Origin: Bradyrhizobium sp. CCGB01
Lineage (GTDB): Bacteria > Pseudomonadota > Alphaproteobacteria > Rhizobiales > Xanthobacteraceae
Reading direction: 5' to 3'
DNA length: 64,000 nucleotides
Assembly (NCBI RefSeq): GCF_024199795.1
Contig: NZ_JANADK010000001.1
Coordinates: forward strand, 1,426,001-1,490,000
Notes under the pieces: generated by a model
Told to the model about the DNA's origin: nothing
What the model saw: only the letters and a program-made list of their open reading frames with translations
The model's database searches: none
In this document: positions 43,920 through 52,910 of the stretch, in pieces
Layout of the letters: each line of letters starts with the position of its first letter
Numbering within the stretch: position 1 is the first letter of the stretch
Translations under genes and position numbers: made by a program

Positions 43920-44600
43920 ATGGTTTATCGGCGGACGCATCAAGTGGTGAAGCGCCTTGCGGCAAGGCGCAGTGCGATCCTCGCGGCGGCGCGGGAAGCT
44001 GCGGCGGAAGGCGGGATGGCGGCGGTGCAGATCGCGCCGGTCGCAGTCCGGGCCAGTGTCGCGGCGGGGACGGTCTACCGCTACTTCCCGTCCAAGGCCG
44101 AGCTGATCTCCGAATTGATTGCCGAGGTGTCGCGCGACGAGCTCGCGGCGATCCGCCGGGCGGCCGATGCCGCGCCCGGCCCATCCTCGGCGCTGGCGGC
44201 GGCCGTCACCACCGTGGCGGTCCATACGCTGTCGCAGCGCAGGCTGGCCTGGGGCATCCTGGCCGAGCCCGTCGATGTCGATGTCAGCGCCTCGCGCCTC
44301 GCCAGCCGCCGCGAGATCGCCGGCGAGATCGCCGCGCGGATCGACGCCGCCGTGCGTGCCGGCCACCTGCCGGCCCAGGACACCGCGCTTGCCGCCACCG
44401 CGCTGCTCGGCGCGCTGCATGAGGCCCTGGTCGGGCCGCTGGCGCCTGACAATCTCGAAGATCCCGCCAGGATGCGCGATGCCGTGCAGACCGTGACGCT
44501 GCTGGCGCTGCGCGCTGTCGGCGTCATGGACGCCCGCGCCCGCGGCCTTGTGGTGCAGCAGACTCTGTTGCCGGCGGCGAAGGCGTTAGTCGGGGCGTAA
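43920..44600 (+). CDS. TetR/AcrR family regulator
   Basis: A 226-residue regulator: RRTHQVVKRLAARRSAILAA, helix-turn-helix AAVQIAPVAVRASVAAGTVY then RYFPSKAELISELI, and a C-terminal domain with TLSQRRLAWGILAEPVD, a motif of the TetR_C group found with fatty-acid or acyl-CoA regulators. ATG 43920 follows AGGAAGCGCGCC. Neighbours give no target. It is convergent with pyruvate kinase. Confidence 0.85.
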   Translation: MVYRRTHQVVKRLAARRSAILAAAREAAAEGGMAAVQIAPVAVRASVAAGTVYRYFPSKAELISELIAEVSRDELAAIRRAADAAPGPSSALAAAVTTVAVHTLSQRRLAWGILAEPVDVDVSASRLASRREIAGEIAARIDAAVRAGHLPAQDTALAATALLGALHEALVGPLAPDNLEDPARMRDAVQTVTLLALRAVGVMDARARGLVVQQTLLPAAKALVGA

Positions 44601-44751
44601 ACTCGCAGTGCGATCGAGGCGGAGGCCTGATCGCGCTCAAATCATTGCCTGAGCGTGTCTTTTCGAGAAACCCGCGCACCTTCGCCGGAACAGCCGGCTA
44701 CTGTGCATGGGGTTGTTTTCGACAATTTTTGTTTTGGCGTGCGCCGGCGAC

Positions 44752-46188
44752 CTAGATATTCGCGTCGCCCTCGGGGCCGACCGAGGCGATACGCACCATG
44801 TTGGTGGTGCCGGGGATGCCGAGCGGCACGCCGGCGACGATGATGACGCGCTGGCCGGCGCGGACGAAACCGTCCCGGAACGCGATCTGGCCGGCGCGGC
44901 TCACCATGTCGTCCTGGTCGCGGGCGTCGTCGGCCACCACGCAGTGCACGCCCCATACGACGGCGAGCCGGCGTCCGGCGGTGATGTTCGGCGTGATCGC
45001 CACGATCGGCGGCTTCGGTCGCTCGCGCGCCACGCGCACGGCGGTCGAGCCCGAGCTGGTCCAGCAGATCAGCGCCGGCAGGTCGAGCGTCTCGGCGATC
45101 TGCCGCGCGGCGTCTGCGATGGCATCGCCCGCGGTCGATTCCGGCGAGGGGCGCTGGGCCGCGACCACGGAGCGATAGGTCGGGTCGCGCTCGACCTCCT
45201 CGCCGATGCGGTTCATGGTCGAGACCGCCTCGACCGGGAATTTACCGGCCGCCGATTCGGCCGACAGCATGATGGCGTCGGCGCCCTCATAGACGGCAGT
45301 GGCGACGTCGGAGACTTCGGCGCGGGTCGGCACCGGCGACTGGATCATCGATTCCAGCATCTGGGTCGCGATCACCACCGGCTTGCCGGCGCGGCGCGCC
45401 ATGCGCGTCATCTGCTTCTGGAGGCTCGGCACGCGCTCGAGCGGCAGCTCGACGCCGAGGTCGCCGCGCGCCACCATCAGCGCGTCCGAGGCGTCGATGA
45501 TGTCGGCGAGGCGGTCGATCGCCTGCGGCTTCTCGATCTTGGCCATCACCGCGGCGCGGCCGCGGATCATCTTCTTGGCCTCGATCACGTCGTCGGCGCG
45601 CTGCACGAAGGACAGCGCGATCCAGTCGACGCCGGTCACCAGCGCGGCCTCGAGATCGGCGCGGTCCTTCGGCGTCATCGCCGAGACCGGCAAATCGGTG
45701 TCGGGCAGGCTGACGCCCTTGCGGTCGGACATCCGGCCGCCGACCACGACACGCGTCACCGCGTGCTCTTTCGAGGTCTCCTCCGCGATCAGGCGCACCT
45801 TGCCGTCGTCGAGCAGCAGCGAATGGCCGGGCCGTAGCGCGGCCAGGATCTCCGGATGCGGGAGGTTGACGCGCGTGGCATCGCCCGGCGTCTTGTCGGA
45901 ATCGAGCGTGAAGATCTGGCCGTTCTGAAGCTGCACCGCCCCTTCCGCGAACGCGCCGAGCCTGAGCTTCGGGCCCTGGAGATCGACCAGGATGCCGATC
46001 GGCCGGCCATAGCTGCTCTCGACGTTGCGGATCGTCGCGACCAGCTCCCGCATCTTGTCATGCGGGGTGTGGCTCATGTTGATGCGGAACAGGTCTGCGC
46101 CGGCCTCGAACAGGCGGCGGATCATCGCGAGGTCCGAAGAGGCAGGTCCCAGGGTCGCGAGAATCTTGATACGGCGAAGACGCCTCAT
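44752..46188 (-). CDS. pyk: Pyruvate kinase
   Basis: A 478-residue glycolytic enzyme that makes pyruvate and ATP from phosphoenolpyruvate and ADP. Key segments: KILATLGPASS, FRINMSHTPHDKM, the Lys of MAKIEKPQAID, the metal/substrate loop MVARGDLGVELPLE and TQMLESMIQSPVPTRAEVSD with DAIMLSAESAAGKFP; the C-terminal domain ends near the stop. The ATG overlaps the stop of the DUF1036 gene by 4 nt (ATGA), so translation is coupled. Confidence 0.96.
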   Translation of the reverse strand: MRRLRRIKILATLGPASSDLAMIRRLFEAGADLFRINMSHTPHDKMRELVATIRNVESSYGRPIGILVDLQGPKLRLGAFAEGAVQLQNGQIFTLDSDKTPGDATRVNLPHPEILAALRPGHSLLLDDGKVRLIAEETSKEHAVTRVVVGGRMSDRKGVSLPDTDLPVSAMTPKDRADLEAALVTGVDWIALSFVQRADDVIEAKKMIRGRAAVMAKIEKPQAIDRLADIIDASDALMVARGDLGVELPLERVPSLQKQMTRMARRAGKPVVIATQMLESMIQSPVPTRAEVSDVATAVYEGADAIMLSAESAAGKFPVEAVSTMNRIGEEVERDPTYRSVVAAQRPSPESTAGDAIADAARQIAETLDLPALICWTSSGSTAVRVARERPKPPIVAITPNITAGRRLAVVWGVHCVVADDARDQDDMVSRAGQIAFRDGFVRAGQRVIIVAGVPLGIPGTTNMVRIASVGPEGDANI

Positions 46189-46784
46189 GGCTTATTTCCA
46201 GACGGTGGCGGAGGGGCTGGCGCGAGGCCAGGCGCGGCGGGGGGCGTACCACCGGGCGGACTATTGGGCAAACCCGGAACGCCACCACCCGGGCCCACCG
46301 GGCCTGGCAGGCCGGGTACGCGCTGCTGCTGCGACGGCTGCTCGTTGGCGTCGGTGAGTTGCACGGTCCAGGCCCGCTGCTCGCCGGTGTCGACCTCGAA
46401 ATAGCCGGTCCGGTCATAGCCGCGCGCGAGGCAATCCTCGGTGCCGCGGATGGTGAATTCCTTGTCGCGCGAGCACATGAAGGCCTGGCCCGACCATTCG
46501 CCGCCGCGGTCGTAGTCGATCGCGTAGATGTAATAGTAGCGGGCGACCAGCGTTCCCCGCAGCAGGGTCTCGCAGGAGCGGGATGAGATGTTCCACCAGC
46601 CCTCAGTGGTCCAGCCCTCGGCGTCCTTGTAGCCCAAGGCAATGCCGACCCGGCTCGACGTGTTGTTGCAAAGGCGGAAATCGGCCGCGGCCGGCTTGGC
46701 CCAGAGGCATAGCAGGGCAACCACCAGCACCGGGACCAACCGGGCGAGCAGGCGAAGGGGGGAACGGGGAGATTCGGCGATCAT
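46185..46784 (-). CDS. DUF1036 family exported protein
   Basis: A 199-residue protein with a signal peptide (LARLVPVLVVALLCLWAKPA, cleavage at AAA near residue 35), then the DUF1036 domain (FRLCNNTSSRVGIALGYKDA, GWTTEGWWNISSRSCETLLR, YYYIYAIDYDRGGEW) with conserved cysteines likely in disulfides, and a Pro/Gly-rich C-terminal tail of about 50 residues. The role is unknown; the protein is periplasmic or outer-membrane associated. First gene of a two-gene unit with pyruvate kinase. Confidence 0.9.
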   Translation of the reverse strand: MIAESPRSPLRLLARLVPVLVVALLCLWAKPAAADFRLCNNTSSRVGIALGYKDAEGWTTEGWWNISSRSCETLLRGTLVARYYYIYAIDYDRGGEWSGQAFMCSRDKEFTIRGTEDCLARGYDRTGYFEVDTGEQRAWTVQLTDANEQPSQQQRVPGLPGPVGPGGGVPGLPNSPPGGTPPAAPGLAPAPPPPSGNKP

Positions 46785-46964
46785 TGTCGCGGAAGCTATA
46801 TCAGATCATTGACGATTTGGCGTAGGGCCGGGGAACGGGCCCCCGGGCCTGGTTCAGGGGCCGTTTGCGCCGCGATCTGGCAAAATCTGTGACAGGGCCC
46901 ACCTGATCCCGTAAGGGTGACCCCCATCGGGGGCAGAGCCAATTCAGGCCCAAGGGATCCAGCC

Positions 46965-47270
46965 ATGGCAATCGACGACAAAACCAGAACGGAGCTCGAG
47001 GCCGCCGCTTTCCGGCGCCTGGTCGATCATCTGAAGACGCGGACGGATGTCCAGAACATCGATCTGATGAATCTGGCCGGCTTCTGCCGCAACTGCCTGT
47101 CGAACTGGCTCAAGGACGCCGCCGACGCGCAAGGCGTCGCGCTGAGCAAGGACGAGAGCCGCGAGGCCGTCTACGGCATGCCCTACGAGACCTGGAAGTC
47201 GAAATACCAGGGTACGGCCACGCCCGAGCAGATCGAGGCGATGAAGAAGGTCCACCCCCACGGGCACTGA
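46965..47270 (+). CDS. DUF1244 family protein
   Basis: A 101-residue cytosolic protein of the DUF1244 family, an all-alpha fold found in proteobacteria: AAAFRRLVDHLKTRTDVQNI, LMNLAGFCRNCLSNWLKDAA (FCRNC is the family mark, a possible metal or disulfide site), then YGMPYETWKSKYQ and a His-rich end VHPHGH. Function is not established. Start ATG 46965, divergent from the DUF1036 gene. Confidence 0.92.
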   Translation: MAIDDKTRTELEAAAFRRLVDHLKTRTDVQNIDLMNLAGFCRNCLSNWLKDAADAQGVALSKDESREAVYGMPYETWKSKYQGTATPEQIEAMKKVHPHGH

Positions 47271-47472
47271 CAGGCCTGTTCGATTCCTGCGACGCGCTGA
47301 GTCGCACCACACAACAGCTTTCTTGGCCCCGCCGCAGGAAGGTGTGGGCGCGCTGTGGACGAGCGCGATGCTTGCTTGAACGCGGGGGACGCCAACCCTA
47401 AGGGTCTACCCAGCACGCGCGGTGAGGATGCCGGCGTCACCTCGTTTTGCCAGTTCCATTGGGAGTACCAAG

Positions 47473-47745
47473 ATGGCCACCTCCGCCGCCGTCCGCGACG
47501 ACGAGCCCGCGACGAAATTTGCCAAGGACCAGCTCAAGTCCATCATCGAGCGCATCGAACGGCTGGAGGAAGAGAAGAAGGCGATCTCCGACGACATCCG
47601 CGACGTCTATGCCGAGAGCAAGGGCAATGGCTACGACGTCAAGGCGCTGCGCACCATCGTGCGCATGCGCAAGCAGGACCCGAACGAGCGCGCCGAGGCC
47701 GAGACGATCCTCGAAACCTATATGCAGGCACTGGGGATGCTGTGA
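47473..47745 (+). CDS. gapR: GapR family nucleoid-associated protein (DUF2312)
   Basis: A 90-residue protein of the DUF2312/GapR family. After a short polar N-terminus come coiled-coil helices [20 protein letters not shown] and the basic [14 protein letters not shown] segment, which in Caulobacter GapR forms a tetrameric clamp around overtwisted DNA ahead of replication and transcription. Length and sequence agree with that family. ATG 47473 (ACCAAG before it). Some phage copies exist, but the context here is chromosomal. Confidence 0.92.
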   Translation: MATSAAVRDDEPATKFAKDQLKSIIERIERLEEEKKAISDDIRDVYAESKGNGYDVKALRTIVRMRKQDPNERAEAETILETYMQALGML

Positions 47746-47772
47746 GGCGTTCGCGCCTCCAGCACTGCTGCC

Positions 47773-47857
47773 GTAGCCCGGATGGAGCGTAGCGAAATCC
47801 GGGTTCGTGCAGCACAGGAAGCATTTCCCGGATTGCGCTTCGCTTCATCCGGGCTAC
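47773..47857. repeat. Dispersed intergenic inverted repeat, GTAGCCCGGATG family, copy 1
   Basis: Perfect 12-bp ends GTAGCCCGGATG (47773-47784) and its complement (47846-47857), with inner AGCGAAATCCGGG / CCCGGATTGCGCT. The same ends occur at 48333-48414, flanking the DUF1801 gene on both sides. Confidence 0.9.
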
Positions 47858-47898
47858 AAGCGTGGCGTGTTGCACTTCGTCTGTGAACGGAGACCGCC

Positions 47899-48324
47899 GT
47901 GACCGTGCCGCCGCTGCCGCGCGAGGTCGACCGTGCCTTTGGCGCCCTTCCGGCGCCGATCGGCAAGCGGCTGTTTCAGGTGCGCGAGCTGATCTTCGTG
48001 ACCGCTGCGGCGCATGAGGATGTCGGCCAACTCACCGAGACGCTGAAGTGGGGCGAGCCGGCCTACCTGACCGATGAGACCGGCAGTGGCTCGACGATCC
48101 GGCTCGGGCGCCTCAAGGACTCCGAGCACGCCGCCATTCTGTTCAACTGCAAGACGACGCTGGTCGACACCTTTCGCGAGCGCTTTCCGGATCAATTTGA
48201 GTACCGGCAGACGCGGGCGTTGCTGTTGCCCGTGGCGGGCAAGCTGCCGAAGCGGGAGCTATCGGTCTGCTTGTCGCTGGCGCTGACATATCATCTGGAC
48301 CGGCGGAGCAGGAAAGCGCGGTAG
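47899..48324 (+). CDS. DUF1801 domain protein
   Basis: A 141-residue protein of the YdhG/DUF1801 fold: LFQVRELIFVTAAAHEDVGQ, LTETLKWGEPAYLTDETGSG, STIRLGRL, and RALLLPVAGKLPKRELSVCL. The fold has a hydrophobic cleft; no enzymatic role is known. Start ATG or GTG: the frame begins GTGACCGTG at 47899. It is flanked by two copies of the same inverted repeat. Confidence 0.85.
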   Translation: MTVPPLPREVDRAFGALPAPIGKRLFQVRELIFVTAAAHEDVGQLTETLKWGEPAYLTDETGSGSTIRLGRLKDSEHAAILFNCKTTLVDTFRERFPDQFEYRQTRALLLPVAGKLPKRELSVCLSLALTYHLDRRSRKAR

Positions 48325-48332
48325 GGCCACTT

Positions 48333-48414
48333 GTAGCCCGGATGAGCGAAGCGACATCCGGGATGTCTCGGCGCGCGCGGCTGTCCCGGATATCGCTTCG
48401 CTCATCCGGGCTAC
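48333..48414. repeat. Dispersed intergenic inverted repeat, GTAGCCCGGATG family, copy 2
   Basis: Perfect 22-bp arms (48333-48354 and 48393-48414) beginning GTAGCCCGGATGAGCGAAGC. As RNA it would form a very stable hairpin, which could end transcription between the convergent DUF1801 and DUF882 genes. Confidence 0.92.
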
Positions 48415-48451
48415 GAGACTGAATGCTTGGAAACAGCGAGGGCTACCGGCC

Positions 48452-50071
48452 TCAGCGCAGCGCCGCGGTGCGCATCACGAACGACGTCGTCTGGAGCTTC
48501 GCGGTCGCGCTGCCCGAGAAGCTGTCGCAGGACAGGCCTTGCATGGGATCGTCCGCAAAGCCCATCGCGATCACGGCCTGCGGCTTGACGAAATAACCGC
48601 GCAGGGCTGCCGTATCGAGCTCGCCCATCAGCGTCACCGACATCGCGCGGCTCGCGCTCGGGGACAGCATCACGATCTTGAGCCAGATGCTCTCGCTCTT
48701 GGCGGCGGAGAGCCGGGTGGCGGTGGCGACCATGCCGTCGATGCTCTTGCCGACCACCGTGTTGATCTCGGTCGCCTGAGCGACGTTGCGGGACGCCGTG
48801 GCGGGGCGGGTCGAGCGCGGCATCGGCGCGGAGGCGGCGACGACGTTGGCACGGTCGACCGGGGAGGCGGCCGGCGCATAGGCCAGTGCCTGAAAGGCAG
48901 CACTCGTGACGCTCGCGGTCGGCTGCGGGTCAGTCGCGGCGGCGAGCGCCTGGCGGGCTTTCAGCGCGGCGACCTGAGCCGGCGTCGCCTGCTGCGGTGC
49001 GGCCGGGACATCATCCCAGAAGCCGCGGGCATTGATGATGTCGGCCGGGGTCTCGGGCTTGCCGGCGGCCGGCTTGTCAGCCACGGGCGCGGGCTTCGGC
49101 TTGGGCGGCGCAACGAGCTGCGCATCGGCCGAGGCGAGCTGAATCGTGGCGGCCATGGACGGCTTGGCGCGCGGCGTCGGCACCGGTTCGGCGGGCTTGG
49201 CTGCGGCGGCGACCACGGTCGGCGCAACGGGCTTGGCGGCCGGCGCGGGCGCGCCCTCATCATCCTCGTCGCTGCTGCTGGCGGCCGGAGCCGACTTGCC
49301 CTTGAACAAAGCGGCAAAGAAATTCGGCTTGCTGCCGGCGTCGTCACCGCTGCCGCGGCGCTCGATGTCGGCCTTGGCGAGCTCATAGCCCTTCAGCGGC
49401 GTGCCATCGGTCGGAACGTGGACCGTGCGGCCGTCCGGGAACACGCGGGCGAGCTGGTCATGCGTCATGCGCGGCCAGTGCCGGATGCTGCCGGTGTCGA
49501 GATGCACGAAGGGCGAACCGGAGGTCGGATAGAAGCCGACGCCGCCGCGCTGGAGGCGCAGGCCGGCGAAGCGGATCTGCTCCAGCGGCACGCCCGGAAT
49601 GTAGAAGTCCATCGCATGCCCCAGCATATGCTGGCTGAAGCGCGCCACGCCGGAGGAACGGCGGCGGAGCATGGCGTTGGTGGCGGGGGAGCGATAGGAG
49701 GAGATGATCTGGATCGGCTGCTTGCCGTCGACGTCGCGGTAGACTTCCCAGAGGATGTCGAAGAGGTGACGGTCCATGACCGTCTCATCCTGGGTGCGCC
49801 AGTCGCGCAGGAAGTGGTTGAGCTGCTTCAGCGCGGCTTCGTCGTAGCGCCCATCGCGCTTGAAGGTGACCGTGAGATCTTCGCCGGAATGGGTGTGGTG
49901 GAAGGAGAGGGTCTTGGTCTCGTTCAGCGCGGCGGCGTTATGAACCGAGCCTGCGGCAGCAAGCAGCAATACGGAAGCAAGGCCGATCCGGGATCCGGCC
50001 TTCACTCCCGCATGGGACAACGACAGCACAGAGAATTGGCGTGCAAGACCAGTCAGCACGTTTGAGCCCAC
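48452..50071 (-). CDS. DUF882/M15-family murein peptidase with long tail
   Basis: A 539-residue protein. After an N-terminal hydrophobic signal/anchor (about residues 30-49) comes a DUF882 (peptidase M15, MepK-like) domain, about residues 52-225. The zinc ligands are probably His148 and Asp155 (SQHMLGHAMDFYIPG) and His190 (FVHLD), with the SSYRSPATN loop. It should cleave peptidoglycan crosslinks. The last 300 residues are Ala/Pro/Lys-rich and end in a small conserved region (IWLKIVMLSPSASRAMSVTL). GTG 50071 is the likely start. The next gene upstream is an L,D-transpeptidase, and MepK acts on the 3-3 links that such enzymes make. Confidence 0.85.
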   Translation of the reverse strand: MGSNVLTGLARQFSVLSLSHAGVKAGSRIGLASVLLLAAAGSVHNAAALNETKTLSFHHTHSGEDLTVTFKRDGRYDEAALKQLNHFLRDWRTQDETVMDRHLFDILWEVYRDVDGKQPIQIISSYRSPATNAMLRRRSSGVARFSQHMLGHAMDFYIPGVPLEQIRFAGLRLQRGGVGFYPTSGSPFVHLDTGSIRHWPRMTHDQLARVFPDGRTVHVPTDGTPLKGYELAKADIERRGSGDDAGSKPNFFAALFKGKSAPAASSSDEDDEGAPAPAAKPVAPTVVAAAAKPAEPVPTPRAKPSMAATIQLASADAQLVAPPKPKPAPVADKPAAGKPETPADIINARGFWDDVPAAPQQATPAQVAALKARQALAAATDPQPTASVTSAAFQALAYAPAASPVDRANVVAASAPMPRSTRPATASRNVAQATEINTVVGKSIDGMVATATRLSAAKSESIWLKIVMLSPSASRAMSVTLMGELDTAALRGYFVKPQAVIAMGFADDPMQGLSCDSFSGSATAKLQTTSFVMRTAALR

Positions 50072-50267
50072 CCAGTCGACGAGCGTTCAAATGGACTCTC
50101 CCGCCAACCCCGTTAGCGCGCGAAAGAGGGTGAACGCTTTCTTAAAGCGAGAAGGTTAATTCGAGGTTGACCTTCCCGCCCCCAAAACCAAGTCAGGCTA
50201 CAATCCTAAACGGTTTAGTGTGGCAAAAAAACGCCCGCTGCCCGAGATCGGGTGGAGAATGGTTAAC

Positions 50268-50299
50268 GTTAAACGACCCCATCCAGAGGATGGGGCCGT
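50268..50299 (-). terminator. Terminator of the L,D-transpeptidase gene
   Basis: An 8-bp core stem CCCCATCC / GGATGGGG (50277-50284, 50288-50295), loop AGA, extended by three outer pairs; on the minus strand it is followed by TCGTTTAACG. The T-run is short. Confidence 0.6.
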
Positions 50300-50343
50300 T
50301 GATTTTATTGTAGAATTTCAGGAAACGAGGCGCCGATCCGGGC

Positions 50344-52551
50344 TCAGCGGGTAAACACCCGCTGCGGCCGACGGCCGACCGGAGCCGGCGGCGGGGTCGG
50401 GGCGCCGAACAGCCGCTCGAAGAAGTTCGGGCCGGACGAGCCGAAGCCGCCGCCATTGTTGGCCACCGCCACGCCCGAGGGCAGCGTCGTTGCCGGGCGC
50501 GAATAGCTCGGCTGGGAGTGTGCGACGACGTTCTCGAGGTCCTTGCCGCGGCCGTTCTTCAGGATGTTGATCATGGTCGCGTCGCGGCCATAGACGTCCT
50601 TGCGGAATTGCAGCTTGCCGCCGTCGTCCACGAACGCGGTCTGGTAGGTGATGTTGACCGGGATCGGGGTCGGGAATTTCAGATCGATCTCGCTCTTGCC
50701 GTACATGCTGCGCACGCGCTCCGGCGTGTACTTTTCGTTCGGCATGGCGATGTTGAGCAGGACGGAGGCGTACTGATCCGGATTCTGCACGCGCATGCAG
50801 CCGTGGCTGAAGGCGCGATCTTCCCTGGCGAACAGGTTCTTGTCCGGCGTGTCGTGCTGATAGACCAGGAATTTGTTCGGGAAGTTGAAGCGGATGCGGC
50901 CGAGCGCGTTGGCTTCACCGGGCGGCTGCGAGATGTGCACCGAGCCGTCGCGGTTCTGCTCGAGCTTGAGGCCCATGCGCTGGAGCACGGTCGGGTCCTG
51001 CTGAAGCGCCGGCAGGTATTCGTTGTAGACGATCGACGGCGGCACGTTCCAGGTCGGGTTGACCGTGATGTACTTCATCGTCTCGGTGAGCAGCGGGGTC
51101 GCATGCGTGCCCGGCTTGCCGGTGACGACGCGGGTGGTCCAGACCTGCTGGCCGCGCTGCATGACCTTCAGCGTGTAGTCGGGAATGTTGAGGATGACAT
51201 AGGCATCGCCCAGCGAGGGGACGCCGAGGTCGCGCGGCAGCCAGCGCCAGCGCTCCATGTTCACCAGCACGGTGTCGATCTGCTTGTCGCGCTTCGGCGT
51301 GTTGATCGCCCTGACCGTCTTGTCGTCGAGGACGCCGGTCGGCTTCATCTCGACGCTGTTCTGGAATTTGCGCACGGCTTCGGCGACGGTGGCGTCATAG
51401 CGGGTGTCGCTGGCGTTCTCGGTGAGGCCGAGCTTGGCGCGGAGCTGCGGCACGCGCGGATCGTCGACGACGATTTCAGCCTGTTTCTTGCCGGCCGGGG
51501 TGTACTTCAGCGCCGGACCGTCACCGATCTCGATCACCGGGCCGTTGCCCAGGCCGCGGAGCTCCGCGAGCTTGGCCTTCAGCTCCTTGTAGAGCTTCTG
51601 CGGCGGGTTGTAGCTGTCGAGCGCAGCGGAGGCGTCGGTCGCGGTCGTGATCTTGGCAAGCACCTCGCTCGGATCGACCGGGTGCTCGGGATAGAGGATG
51701 TCGCCGCTGACCTGCGACCAATGCATGCGGCCGCTCTGGGCCTGGCGCGCATAGTCGAACATGCTGGCGGTGAGCTTCAGCTCGGCATCGGCGAGCGTAT
51801 CGGGCGTCGTGGCGGCGGCAAAATCCGGCACCGGATAGTCGGCGGGATTGAGACCGTCGGAGGCCGCATCCTTCAGCCGCGCGATCACGCCCTTGGCCGC
51901 GGATGTGAGGCTGCCGCCCTGGGTCCAGACCGGCGCGAAGTCGCGCGCACCGTAAAACTTCTCGATCGCCGCACGCTCGTTCTTGCGGTCGAAATGGCGC
52001 GAAGTCTTGGCGCCGATGATGTCCTTGAGCTTGTCGGCGACCGGCTGGTCGGCGGCGGGAACGTTGCTCGCGGCCTTGACCGGCTCGGCGGCGGGAATTG
52101 CTGCAGCGGCGGGTGCCGCAGGCGCGGCCGGCGTTACCGTCGCAGTGTCGGCCTTGGCTGGTTCGGATTTGGCGGGCTCGGTCTTCGCAGGCTCGGTCTT
52201 GGCGGTTTCGCTCTTCGGCGCCTCGGGGGCGGGCGTCGTGGCGACGTCGGACGGCTTGGTCTCGACCTTGTCCGGGGCCGGGGCAGCTTCAGCCTTCACG
52301 GGGTCCTTGGCCGGCTCCTTCGCGGAATCCTGAACCGTGGCGGTGGTGTCGAGCTTGATGTCGGATGCGGTCGGGGGCGGGACGTTTGCGGGCTCGGGGC
52401 GCGGAATCGCGGCTTCGATCGCGAGCTCGGCGGCGCTGCTGCGCGCCTGATCCTGCGCCAGCGCTGCGCTGGCCGATACCGTGAGGAAGGTCGCCGCGAC
52501 CGTCATCAAGACGCGGTCAAAGCCTGCACGGTGGTTCAAACAGTCACGCAT
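50344..52551 (-). CDS. L,D-transpeptidase, YcbB-like
   Basis: A 735-residue periplasmic protein: signal peptide (TVAATFLTVSASAALAQ), an Ala/Pro/Lys/Glu-rich stretch with repeated AKTEPAKTEPAKSEPAK, a scaffold domain (about residues 185-345, FYGARDFAPVWTQGGSLTSA), a peptidoglycan-binding helix set (VRKFQNSVEMKPTGVLDDKT) and the YkuD catalytic domain with SHGCMRV (His583, Cys585). It builds 3-3 crosslinks or attaches outer-membrane proteins to the wall, as in Hyphomicrobiales, which depend heavily on such links. Arg/Pro-rich C-terminus. Confidence 0.93.
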   Translation of the reverse strand: MRDCLNHRAGFDRVLMTVAATFLTVSASAALAQDQARSSAAELAIEAAIPRPEPANVPPPTASDIKLDTTATVQDSAKEPAKDPVKAEAAPAPDKVETKPSDVATTPAPEAPKSETAKTEPAKTEPAKSEPAKADTATVTPAAPAAPAAAAIPAAEPVKAASNVPAADQPVADKLKDIIGAKTSRHFDRKNERAAIEKFYGARDFAPVWTQGGSLTSAAKGVIARLKDAASDGLNPADYPVPDFAAATTPDTLADAELKLTASMFDYARQAQSGRMHWSQVSGDILYPEHPVDPSEVLAKITTATDASAALDSYNPPQKLYKELKAKLAELRGLGNGPVIEIGDGPALKYTPAGKKQAEIVVDDPRVPQLRAKLGLTENASDTRYDATVAEAVRKFQNSVEMKPTGVLDDKTVRAINTPKRDKQIDTVLVNMERWRWLPRDLGVPSLGDAYVILNIPDYTLKVMQRGQQVWTTRVVTGKPGTHATPLLTETMKYITVNPTWNVPPSIVYNEYLPALQQDPTVLQRMGLKLEQNRDGSVHISQPPGEANALGRIRFNFPNKFLVYQHDTPDKNLFAREDRAFSHGCMRVQNPDQYASVLLNIAMPNEKYTPERVRSMYGKSEIDLKFPTPIPVNITYQTAFVDDGGKLQFRKDVYGRDATMINILKNGRGKDLENVVAHSQPSYSRPATTLPSGVAVANNGGGFGSSGPNFFERLFGAPTPPPAPVGRRPQRVFTR

Positions 52552-52910
52552 TTCGCACCCCTCGGGTGAACTGTCCCTCGTGGAACAGCTTCGTTATCGC
52601 CTAATTGAGCTTCGGCTAAACTGCGCCGGCCTCTCGAAAGTTGCACGCCTGCACGCAACGATTCCTACGCAGACGAATCTTACGCGGACGATATACAGGC
52701 CCCGATTTTGCAGCCAGCGCTACCCGGGACAACTCACGACAAACTGACTTCAAGGACGCCCGTTTGCAACGGATTGTGCGGCTTTGCCACGCGCTTTTCC
52801 CTGTGTCTGTCACTTCCAAGTCACGGTTCACGCCGCGGCCGAATTTTGCCGTAATGCGAAGGGCTTGCGGCCTCATCGCAGCGCCACGCGAACCTCCGTT
52901 CGCATGAGGC
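52552..52910. other. Gap upstream of the L,D-transpeptidase gene
   Basis: A 359-bp gap between the L,D-transpeptidase start and the end of the response regulator gene (both minus). It contains the transpeptidase leader (GAGGGGTGCGAA before its ATG) and moderately AT-richer sequence around 52600-52770. The frames here have no coding signature and I see no clear promoter, hairpin or repeat. Confidence 0.5.

Noticed and set aside
47871..47883. CGTCTG before the DUF1801 gene as a fifth ECF42-type promoter
   Set aside because: No TGTCGG or close variant lies 17 nt upstream.
35364..48414. Inverted repeats read as CRISPR or insertion sequences
   Set aside because: Each is a single pair of arms without spacers, direct repeats or a transposase frame.
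50518..52569. 683-codon plus-strand frame opposite the L,D-transpeptidase gene, and similar ones at 48539-50065 and 52914-54470
   Set aside because: Long antisense frames arise from third-position GC bias; none shows a signal peptide, domain or sensible ribosome binding site.
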